A DNA stretch of 64,000 bases from Pseudomonas iranensis. Lineage in GTDB: Bacteria > Pseudomonadota > Gammaproteobacteria > Pseudomonadales > Pseudomonadaceae. Positions 7,547 to 15,687 of the stretch are shown piece after piece. The stretch lies in the NCBI RefSeq assembly GCF_014268585.2, contig NZ_CP077092.1, positions 4,439,501 to 4,503,500 on the forward strand. Reading direction: 5' to 3'. The translations under genes and the position numbers were made by a program. Position 1 is the stretch's first letter; every line of letters starts with the position of its first letter. The notes below the pieces were generated by a model, which worked only from the letters and a program-made list of their open reading frames with translations, was not told where the DNA came from and did not search any database.

Positions 7547-10500
7547 GACTCCGCATGCCCAGCCGTGTAAAGGACTACCTGATTGCCTTGAGCGCTGTTC
7601 TGTACCTGAGCGCCAATGCCCTCGCCGCGCCAAGCGCTTCACCGGACTATGCATTGCTCAGCCGCTCGGCCACCGAGGCCGTGCAAACTGTCCTGCAGCC
7701 GTCACAACGGCAATGGCTGCAGACTCGCAGCGAACTGAAACTGGGTACCTCCGCACCTGATTACCCGCCATTCGACATGACCGTCAGTGGCCAGGACTAC
7801 GAGGGACTGACCGCCGATTACGCAGGGATTCTCGGTCAGGCCACCGGTTTGCCGATTCGCGTGCAACGCTTTCCCTCGCGCGAGGCTGCAATTCGCGCCT
7901 TGATCGATGGCCAGATCGACCTGCTTGGCACAGCCAACGGCTACGAAGCAGGCAATGCCAACCTCGCGCTTTCCAGACCCTATGCGGTCGATCAGCCCGT
8001 ACTGGTAACCCGCGAGGACGAAACCCGCTCGTTGACCGAAGGCCTCGCCGGGCTGCGCCTGAGCATGGTGTATCACTACCTGCCGGTGCCCGAGATCAAA
8101 GCGCTGTATCCCAAAGCGCTGATCACCTGCTATCCGTCCTACCAGAATGCAATCAACGCGGTGGCCTTCGACCAGGCCGATGTGTTTCTCGGCGACACCC
8201 TCTCCACCCATTACATGATCAACAAGGGCTATCTCAACAATGTCCGTATGGCCAACTTCGGCAAGCAGGAAGCCCATGGCTTCAGCTTCGCCGTGCGGCG
8301 CAGCAATCCGCAGCTGCTGGGCATCATCGACACGGTGCTCGCAGCGATCCCGAGCAGTCAGCGCGACGACATCGCCAAGCGCTGGAGCGCCGGCAGCGAC
8401 CTGCTGCTCACTGACAGAAAACTGCAGCTGACAGATCGTGAGGAAAAGTGGCTCAAGCAGCATCCCGTCGTCAGCGTGGTGGTCAATGAAGCTTACGCAC
8501 CGTTGACCTTCTTCGACAGCGCCGGCAATTTCCGCGGCATCAGCGCCGACCTGCTAGAGCTGATCCGCTTGCGTACCGGCCTGCGTTTCAAGGTTCAGCG
8601 CAGCCGCAACGATGCGGAAATGATCAGGCAGATCGACAACCACAAAGCCGATCTGATTGCCGCCCTGCTGCCCAGCGCCGAACGTGAAAAAAACCTGAGT
8701 TTCAGTCGCCCGTATCTGGAAAATTCCTACGTGCTGCTGACCCGCAAAAGCGCCGACAGCCCGACCAATCTGGGCCAACTCAAAGGCAAGCGTCTGGCGA
8801 TCGCCCAAGGCAATCCGCTGGTCGCCTACTTGCATGAGAATTTCCCGGGCATCGAACTGATCGAAACCCCCGACACGTTCAGCGCCGTGTCGATGCTGGC
8901 CGACAACCATGTCGACGGTGCGGTGAACTCGCTGGTGATCGCCAACTATTTCATCTCATCGCGCATATTCGATCGGCCACTGCAAATCACCACCACGATC
9001 GGCACCAGTCAGGCAGCCTTCTCGCTGGCGACCGCCCGTGACAACACCGAACTGGCCTCGATCATCAACAAGGCGCTGCTGAGCATCGCTCCCGAGGAGC
9101 TCGGCGTGATCAACGGCCGCTGGCGCGGTTACTCCACGGCATCACAGAACATCTGGCAAAACTACCAGCGCCTGTTCTACCAAGTGGTCGCAGCCGCCGG
9201 CCTGATCCTGCTGCTGTTGTTGACCTGGAACGCCTACATGCGCCACCAGATCAAACAACGCCAGGCCGCCGAACGAGCGCTGAACGATCAACTGGAGTTC
9301 ATGCGCTCGCTGGTCAACGGCACGCCGCACCCGATCTACGTGCGAGATCGCCAGGGTCTGCTGCAAAGTTGCAACGACAGTTATCTCGAAGCGTTCAACG
9401 CCAGACGCGAGGACATCATCGGCAAAGGCGTGATGCAGGGCACCCTGAGCAACGCATGCGAGGCCGAGGCATTCCAGGCCGATTACCAGAGAGTCATTGC
9501 CGAAGGCATTCCGTTGATCCTCGACCGGCCCCTGCACATCGGCAGCCGCCGTTTGACGATTTACCACTGGATTCTTCCCTACCGCGACTCCAGCGGTGAC
9601 GTTCAAGGGATTATCGGCGGCTGGATAGACATCAGTGAACGCCGCCAATTGTTTGAAAAACTGCGTGCAGCCAAAGAACAGGCGGACGAGGCGAACCGGG
9701 CCAAAAGTACCTTCCTGGCAACCATGAGCCATGAGATCCGTACGCCAATGAACGCCGTGATCGGCATGCTCGAACTGACCCTGCGACGCATCGATCCGCA
9801 ACACCCCGATCGCGCATCGATCGACACGGCCTACCATTCGGCCAAGGATCTGCTCGGGCTGATCGGCGATATCCTCGACATTGCCCGCATTGAGTCGGGA
9901 CGTCTGAGCCTGTCCCCGGAATGGATCAATCTGGTCGACACCGTGACCTCCGTTGCACGCATCTTCGACGGCCTCGCGCGGCAGAAAAACCTTGCCTTGC
10001 AAGTCGTCTTCAACCCGCCGCACCCGGCTGTGGATGTGCATCTGGATCCGCTGCGCTTCAAGCAGGTGCTGTCCAACCTGGTCAGCAACGCTATCAAGTT
10101 CACCGACAGTGGCCACGTGCGGATCACCCTCGACCTGATCCCGGCAGACGCTGCTGGTCGAACATTGATGCAACTGACCGTGCAGGACAGCGGCTCAGGC
10201 ATCAGCGCCGAAGATCAACAGCGCTTGTTCGAGCCATTCTCGCAGGCGGAAAACGGCAGTCGGCAGGCAAAAAACGGCGCCGGACTGGGGCTGGTCATCA
10301 GTCGCAACCTGTGCGAAATGATGGGCGGACAACTGCAGTTGAGCAGCCAGCCCGGCATCGGCACTCAGGTGTGCATATCGCTGCCGCTGGACAGCCTGCC
10401 GGCAAAGGCGAATCCGCCGAAAAGCGAACCGTTGATCAAGCCCGCGACCATGCCGTTACATGTCCTGGTTGTCGACGACCATCCGGCCAACCGTCTGCTC

Positions 10501-11199
10501 ATGTGTCAGCAACTTGAGTTTCTCGGACATCGCTTCAGCATTGCCGAAGATGGCTGCAGCGGCCTCGAACGGTGGAAGGCCGATCATTTCGATCTGGTGA
10601 TCGTCGACTGCAACATGCCCTTGATGAACGGCTATGACATGACCCGTGGGATTCGCCAGCTTGAACTGCAAAACCATCGCCCGCCGTGCACCGTGCTGGG
10701 TTTCACCGCCAATGCTCAGCCGGAAGAAGTCCAGCGCTGCAAGCTCGCCGGCATGGACGACTGCCTGTTCAAACCGTTGAGTCTGACCCTGCTCGGACAG
10801 TGGATCGACGGCATCACGCCGGCTTCACCGGCCTCGGTGTTCGACCTGCAAAGTCTGAGCTTGCTGACCGGTAACAACCCGGCGCAGACCCGACGCATGC
10901 TGGTGGAGCTGCTCAAGAGCAGCCGCCTCGACCGCGAGGAACTGCTCAGGCTGTCGCCCGAGGATGATCGCGAAGCACTGGCGGTGGCTGCGCACAAGAT
11001 CAAGGGCGCAGCACGCATCGCGCAGGCCTCGCGGTTGATCGAATGTTGCGATGAGCTTGAGGCCGCTTGCGAGCAAGCGCTCGCATCACAGGAGATTGCC
11101 CGTCGCTGGGCGGCAACCAGCCAGGCGATGCTCGAACTGGCGCAGGCCCTGCAGCAGCAATTGACCCTGGCCGATCAAGGCACAGTCAGCGAGTCTTAA
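7543..11199 (+). CDS. BvgS/RocS1-like unorthodox hybrid sensor kinase
   Basis: A 1218-residue phosphorelay sensor. In order: a signal segment ending near ALAA (about residue 30), two periplasmic solute-binding (SBP_bac_3, Venus-flytrap) domains at about 60-290 and 305-530, one membrane helix at about 545-570, a PAS domain (about 580-700), HisKA with phosphoacceptor His about 729 in SHEIRTPMN, HATPase_c (NLVSNAIKF, DSGSGIS, GAGLGL), a receiver (Asp about 1021 in VDCNMP) and an HPt domain with His about 1151 in AAHKIKGAAR. GTG 7543 overlaps the regulator stop (GTGA); ATG 7555 is the alternative. Family knowledge: a His-Asp-His-Asp relay to the upstream regulator. The signal is unknown. Confidence 0.92.
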   Translation: MRLRMPSRVKDYLIALSAVLYLSANALAAPSASPDYALLSRSATEAVQTVLQPSQRQWLQTRSELKLGTSAPDYPPFDMTVSGQDYEGLTADYAGILGQATGLPIRVQRFPSREAAIRALIDGQIDLLGTANGYEAGNANLALSRPYAVDQPVLVTREDETRSLTEGLAGLRLSMVYHYLPVPEIKALYPKALITCYPSYQNAINAVAFDQADVFLGDTLSTHYMINKGYLNNVRMANFGKQEAHGFSFAVRRSNPQLLGIIDTVLAAIPSSQRDDIAKRWSAGSDLLLTDRKLQLTDREEKWLKQHPVVSVVVNEAYAPLTFFDSAGNFRGISADLLELIRLRTGLRFKVQRSRNDAEMIRQIDNHKADLIAALLPSAEREKNLSFSRPYLENSYVLLTRKSADSPTNLGQLKGKRLAIAQGNPLVAYLHENFPGIELIETPDTFSAVSMLADNHVDGAVNSLVIANYFISSRIFDRPLQITTTIGTSQAAFSLATARDNTELASIINKALLSIAPEELGVINGRWRGYSTASQNIWQNYQRLFYQVVAAAGLILLLLLTWNAYMRHQIKQRQAAERALNDQLEFMRSLVNGTPHPIYVRDRQGLLQSCNDSYLEAFNARREDIIGKGVMQGTLSNACEAEAFQADYQRVIAEGIPLILDRPLHIGSRRLTIYHWILPYRDSSGDVQGIIGGWIDISERRQLFEKLRAAKEQADEANRAKSTFLATMSHEIRTPMNAVIGMLELTLRRIDPQHPDRASIDTAYHSAKDLLGLIGDILDIARIESGRLSLSPEWINLVDTVTSVARIFDGLARQKNLALQVVFNPPHPAVDVHLDPLRFKQVLSNLVSNAIKFTDSGHVRITLDLIPADAAGRTLMQLTVQDSGSGISAEDQQRLFEPFSQAENGSRQAKNGAGLGLVISRNLCEMMGGQLQLSSQPGIGTQVCISLPLDSLPAKANPPKSEPLIKPATMPLHVLVVDDHPANRLLMCQQLEFLGHRFSIAEDGCSGLERWKADHFDLVIVDCNMPLMNGYDMTRGIRQLELQNHRPPCTVLGFTANAQPEEVQRCKLAGMDDCLFKPLSLTLLGQWIDGITPASPASVFDLQSLSLLTGNNPAQTRRMLVELLKSSRLDREELLRLSPEDDREALAVAAHKIKGAARIAQASRLIECCDELEAACEQALASQEIARRWAATSQAMLELAQALQQQLTLADQGTVSES

Positions 11200-11248
11200 C
11201 TATGCTTGGACGCTGAGCAGTGAGTTAAACATTCATGGAGAGCCAGCA

Positions 11249-14194
11249 ATGCACAGCCCACTGCGCCCCGAGCAACGCCGGTTGCCGCTGCACGTGCACA
11301 TCAGCGTCATGTTCACCTTTCTTTTATTGCTTACGGGCGTGGTGCTGGGCCTGTTCAATTACCACCAGACCACGCAGATCATCCTGTCGAGCAGCGAAAA
11401 GCTGTTTGACCGCATCGAGCAGGATGTACGCCTCGATCTGCAGGCAACCTATCAACCGATCCGCAACCTGCTGAGCCTGCTGGCGGACACCCCGGCGGCC
11501 CACGCGAGCGATCTGCAACAACGCCTGCCGTTGCTCAAACCCTTCAGCCAGTCGCTGACCGACAACCCGGCGCTGGCTTCGCTGTATCTGGGTTATACCA
11601 ATGGTGATTTCTTCATGGTGCGCGCGCTGCGCACGGCGGAACTCAAGACACAGCTTCAGGCGCCGGAAGCGGCGGCCTATCAGGTCTGGAGCATCGAGCA
11701 CGAGCCGCAAGGCACTGTACGCTCGCGATCACTGTTCTTTGATCAGGCCCTGACGCCGCTCAGCCGCCGCGATCATCCAGACGAGCCTTACGATCCGCGC
11801 AGCCGGACCTGGTTCAGCGATGCCCTGCAACAGGCAGGGCAAATCACCACCGAGCCCTATGTATTTTTCTCGACCCACAATGTCGGCACCACGCTGGCCC
11901 GGCGCAGCGGCGAGAATGCCGTGATCGGCGCCGATCTGACCCTCGCTTCGCTGTCGACAGCCTTGGGCAAGCACCGGGTCACGCCTTCGACAGAGATCGC
12001 GTTGTACGACACCGACGGCAACGCCGTGGCCTACCCCGACAGCCATCGTCTGATCGTCGATGACCGCACCGCGCGACTGGCCAGAGCGGCCGATCTCAGC
12101 CCTGAACTGAACACACTGCTCAGCTCCGACACTATCGGCAAGCGTCTGCAAGTAAACGACCGGCAATGGATCGTCGCGCGCACCAGCATTGAGGAAGGCG
12201 GGCCGAAAGGTTTGCAACTGGCGCTGCTGGTGCCGGAAGACGAATTACTGGTGGACGCGTTCCGGATGCGCTGGCAAGGCGCGCTGATCACCCTCGCCAT
12301 CCTGTTGCTGTGCCTGCCATTGGGCTGGGTGATTTCGCGGATTCTGGTCAAGCCGCTGCATGCGCTGGTCAAGGAAGCCGACGCGATCCGCAGCTTCGAC
12401 TTCAGTTCTCCGCTGGCGCGCCGCTCGCCCGTACTGGAAGTCGATCAATTGAGCCTGTCGATGGCGCGGATGAAAGAAACCCTGGGCAGTTTCTTCCGCA
12501 TCACCGACAGCCTTTGCGCCGAAACCCGTTTTGCCCCGCTGCTCGAACGCGTGCTGTTCGAAACCGTGCAGATCGCTCAGGCGCAGGCCGGTCTGATCTA
12601 TCTGCGCGAAGCCGACGGCGCGCGCATGGAACCTTATGGACTGGTGATTGATGGCGTGCCGCGGAAGCTGGAGGCGTTCGACATTGAGGGACGCGAGCTG
12701 CATAAGAACACCGGCCCGGCGTGGTTCGAGCAACTGGCCAGCGCCAACAATACCGTCAGCCATCTGGGCTTCGATCAGGCCGGCGACTTGCAGAAAATCC
12801 TCCTGGCCATGGAATCACCGCGCATCCACTTGATCGGCATCCGCCTGCACAACCAGCACGATGAAACCATCGGCCTGCTGATTCTGCTGGTCAATGACAG
12901 CGGCGCGCCGGGCGACCTGGAAAAGCTGCGCCCCGATCGTATCGCCTTCTTGCAGGCGGTGTCCGGCGCGGCGGCGGTGAGCATCGAAAGTCAGCGTCTG
13001 CAAGCGCGGCAGAAACAACTGCTCGATGCCTTCATCCAACTGCTCGCCAGCGCGATCGATGCCAAGAGCCCCTACACCGGTGGCCACTGCCAGCGGGTTC
13101 CGGAATTGACGCTGATGCTCGCCCAGGCCGCTGCGGCAAGCCAGGACCCGGCGTTCAGCGCTTACCAACCGAGCGAGGATGAATGGGAGGCGTTGCACAT
13201 CGCAGCGTGGCTGCACGATTGCGGCAAGGTCACGACGCCGGAATACGTAGTCGACAAGGCCACCAAGCTCGAGACCATCAACGACCGCATCCACGAAATC
13301 CGCACCCGCTTCGAGGTGCTCAAGCGTGACGTGTGGATCAACTACTGGCAGACGCTGGCAAGCGGTGGAGACGAAGCGGCGCTGGCCCGCGCCCGTGATA
13401 GTGAGTTGCTGATGCTCGACGACGACTTCGCCTTTGTCGCCCGCTGCAATCTCGGTGGCGAGGCCATGGCCGAGGCCGATCTGCTGCGCCTCGAGCAAGT
13501 CGCGCAACGCAGATGGCTGCGCACACTTGATGATCGCCTCGGTGTGTCATGGGAAGAAAACCGCCGCCAGGCAAAAACACCGGCGCCGACACTGCCCTTC
13601 AGTGAAACACTGCTGGCCGACAAACCCGAGCATCTGATCGAACGCGACAAGAACGAGCTGATCCCCGAGGACAACCCCTGGGGCTTCAAACTCGATGTAC
13701 CCGCGTACAAGTACAACCGCGGCGAGTTGTACAACCTGAAGATCGCCCGTGGCACCCTGACCCGCGAAGAGCGCTACATCATCAACCATCACATGGTGCA
13801 GACGATCATGATGCTCAGCCACCTGCCCTTCCCCGGTCACTTGGACAGCATTGCCGAGATCGCCGGCGGCCATCATGAAAAAATGGACGGCACCGGGTAT
13901 CCGAAACGGCTGAAGCGCGAGGAAATGAGCCTGCCGGCGAGGATGATGGCGATTGCCGATATTTTCGAAGCGCTGACTGCCGCCGATCGCCCTTACAAGA
14001 AAGCCAAGTCGTTGAGCGAGGCGCTGGGGATCATGGCGACCATGTGCCGTGAAGCGCACATCGATGCGCCGCTGTTCGGCCTGTTCATCAATGAGGGTGT
14101 GTACATGCAGTACGCGACGCGGTTTCTTGATCCCGCGCAAATCGACAGCGTGGATACGGCCAGCCTGTTGCACAAGGCTGGCCTCAGCGGTTGA
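11249..14194 (+). CDS. Membrane HD-GYP protein with Cache, HAMP and GAF domains
   Basis: A 981-residue protein 49 bases after the kinase, with GGAGAG before its ATG. Domains: membrane helix about 15-35, periplasmic dCache-like region about 40-335, second helix about 340-360, HAMP about 360-415, GAF about 435-595, then an HD-GYP catalytic region. Metal ligands and motifs are present: TGGHCQRV, LHDCGK (about 655), NHHM (about 847), GGHHEKMDGTGYP (about 875) and AIADIFEALTAADRPYK. c-di-GMP phosphodiesterase activity is therefore expected. The spacing between HDCGK and the next HH is about 190 residues, far more than the roughly 30 usual in HD-GYP enzymes, so an extra domain is inserted in the core. 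The operon position suggests it acts with the BvgS-like kinase. Confidence 0.9.
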   Translation: MHSPLRPEQRRLPLHVHISVMFTFLLLLTGVVLGLFNYHQTTQIILSSSEKLFDRIEQDVRLDLQATYQPIRNLLSLLADTPAAHASDLQQRLPLLKPFSQSLTDNPALASLYLGYTNGDFFMVRALRTAELKTQLQAPEAAAYQVWSIEHEPQGTVRSRSLFFDQALTPLSRRDHPDEPYDPRSRTWFSDALQQAGQITTEPYVFFSTHNVGTTLARRSGENAVIGADLTLASLSTALGKHRVTPSTEIALYDTDGNAVAYPDSHRLIVDDRTARLARAADLSPELNTLLSSDTIGKRLQVNDRQWIVARTSIEEGGPKGLQLALLVPEDELLVDAFRMRWQGALITLAILLLCLPLGWVISRILVKPLHALVKEADAIRSFDFSSPLARRSPVLEVDQLSLSMARMKETLGSFFRITDSLCAETRFAPLLERVLFETVQIAQAQAGLIYLREADGARMEPYGLVIDGVPRKLEAFDIEGRELHKNTGPAWFEQLASANNTVSHLGFDQAGDLQKILLAMESPRIHLIGIRLHNQHDETIGLLILLVNDSGAPGDLEKLRPDRIAFLQAVSGAAAVSIESQRLQARQKQLLDAFIQLLASAIDAKSPYTGGHCQRVPELTLMLAQAAAASQDPAFSAYQPSEDEWEALHIAAWLHDCGKVTTPEYVVDKATKLETINDRIHEIRTRFEVLKRDVWINYWQTLASGGDEAALARARDSELLMLDDDFAFVARCNLGGEAMAEADLLRLEQVAQRRWLRTLDDRLGVSWEENRRQAKTPAPTLPFSETLLADKPEHLIERDKNELIPEDNPWGFKLDVPAYKYNRGELYNLKIARGTLTREERYIINHHMVQTIMMLSHLPFPGHLDSIAEIAGGHHEKMDGTGYPKRLKREEMSLPARMMAIADIFEALTAADRPYKKAKSLSEALGIMATMCREAHIDAPLFGLFINEGVYMQYATRFLDPAQIDSVDTASLLHKAGLSG

Positions 14195-14677
14195 TCAGCA
14201 GTCGGTCAGGCGCAGGAAAATCGCCGCCAGTTGCTCGATGCCGGCCTGATCCTCGGCGCCGAAACGTGCCAACTTCGGGCTGTCGAGGTCGAGCACGCCG
14301 ATCAGGCGACCGTCCTTGACCAACGGCACAACCAGTTCGCTGTTGGACGCGCTGTCGCAGGCGATGTGACCGGGGAAAGCATGCACATCCTCGACTCGCT
14401 GGGTTTGCAGGCTGGCAGCAGCAGCGCCGCACACACCGCGCCCGAACGGGATGCGCACGCAAGCGATCTGACCCTGAAACGGGCCGAGCACCAGCTCTTC
14501 GTTGCGATTGAGGTAGAAACCGGCCCAGTTCAGATCATCGAGCTGGTTGAACAGGAACGCCGAGAACTGCGCGGCATTGGCGATGAAATCGCGCTCGTCC
14601 GCCAGTAGCGATTCCAGTTGCGCGGCCAACATACCGTAGCCTTCGAGGCCCTGGCCGCTTTGTTGCAAATCAATCAT
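14195..14677 (-). CDS. Free methionine-(R)-sulfoxide reductase, GAF-type (fRMsr)
   Basis: A 160-residue single GAF domain of the YebR/MsrC family, which reduces free methionine-R-sulfoxide using thioredoxin. Conserved pieces are visible: NWAGFYL, LGPFQGQIACVRI, GRGVCG, the third cysteine in HIACD, and LVVPL with the VLDLDSP end. The three cysteines match those needed for catalysis and resolution in the family. The start at 14677 overlaps the upstream ATPase stop by four bases (ATGA), so the two genes are translationally coupled. It converges with the HD-GYP gene one base away. This is the first of two methionine sulfoxide reductases in the window. Confidence 0.87.
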   Translation of the reverse strand: MIDLQQSGQGLEGYGMLAAQLESLLADERDFIANAAQFSAFLFNQLDDLNWAGFYLNRNEELVLGPFQGQIACVRIPFGRGVCGAAAASLQTQRVEDVHAFPGHIACDSASNSELVVPLVKDGRLIGVLDLDSPKLARFGAEDQAGIEQLAAIFLRLTDC

Positions 14678-15564
14678 GCCTTGTGCTCCAGCAATTTCAG
14701 TCCCACCCAGTAGCGGGCGAATTGATACGCGCAACGTCCGTTGCGATTACCGCGGCCGGTGGCCCAGCGCACGGCGAGGATGTCCAGTGCTTCGTCGCGC
14801 TGCCAGCTCAGGCCGGCCTTGGCGGCCAACTGGCCGATCCAGTGCTCGACGACGTTGAGAAAATGTTCCTGGGTAAACGGGTAGAACGACAGCCACAGAC
14901 CGAAACGGTCAGACAAGGCGATCTTGTCTTCCACCGCTTCGCTCGGGTGCAGTTCGCCGTCGACGCGCTTCCAGTTTTCGTTGTCGCTTTCCTTTTCCGG
15001 CACCAGGTGGCGGCGGTTGGAAGTGGCGTACAACAAGACGTTGTCAGGGGCCTGCTCGAGCGAACCGTCGAGCACGCTTTTCAGCACGCGATAGTCGCCT
15101 TCGCCGGATTCGAACGACAGGTCATCGCAGAACAGCACGAAACGTTGCGGCAATTTGGCGACTTGCTCGACCACCCGTGGCAGGTCAGCCAAGTGATCGC
15201 GTTCGATCTCGATCAGACGCAGGCCGGCAGCGGCGTGCTCGGCCAGCAACGCACGCACCAGCGAAGACTTGCCGGTACCGCGCGAGCCCCAGAGCAAGGC
15301 GTGGTTGGCCGGCATGCCATCAAGAAATTGTTGTGTGTTGCGCCCCAACTGCTCCAACTGACGGTCGACGCCGATCAGGTCGGACAGACGCATGTCGAGG
15401 CTGACTTCCAGCGGCAACAGGTAGCCGCTGCGACCGTCACGCTGCCAGCGCGCTGCCAGGCATGTGTTCCAGTCAATGACGGGGCGCGGTGCCGGCAACA
15501 GTGGTTCGATTCGCGCCAGAACCGACTCGGCGCGTTCAAGAAAAGCATTCAATCGGGAATCCAC
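14674..15564 (-). CDS. DUF815-family AAA+ ATPase
   Basis: A 296-residue ATP-binding protein. The start GTG 15564 is preceded on the minus strand by GAGGAG five bases upstream, and translation then begins MDSRLNAFLERAES, as in relatives. The frame is open further up without a ribosome site. A Walker A motif GSRGTGKSS lies near residue 92 and a Walker B-like FVLFCDDLSF follows. Sensor-like residues sit in LLYATSNRRHL, and the EKESDN segment is typical of DUF815. The family has no settled function; these are AAA+ proteins of the ORC/Cdc6-like clade. It is coupled to the downstream fRMsr gene and divergent from sagS. Confidence 0.83.
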   Translation of the reverse strand: MDSRLNAFLERAESVLARIEPLLPAPRPVIDWNTCLAARWQRDGRSGYLLPLEVSLDMRLSDLIGVDRQLEQLGRNTQQFLDGMPANHALLWGSRGTGKSSLVRALLAEHAAAGLRLIEIERDHLADLPRVVEQVAKLPQRFVLFCDDLSFESGEGDYRVLKSVLDGSLEQAPDNVLLYATSNRRHLVPEKESDNENWKRVDGELHPSEAVEDKIALSDRFGLWLSFYPFTQEHFLNVVEHWIGQLAAKAGLSWQRDEALDILAVRWATGRGNRNGRCAYQFARYWVGLKLLEHKA

Positions 15565-15687
15565 GTCTTCTCCTCGGGCACTTTCACAGTGATGATGACG
15601 ATCCAGCGACGACACACAGATAAAATCGCCTCAGCAAGCCTTGTTACAAGGCGATTCGGGAACCTCGGTATCCCTGCATGATCGACT

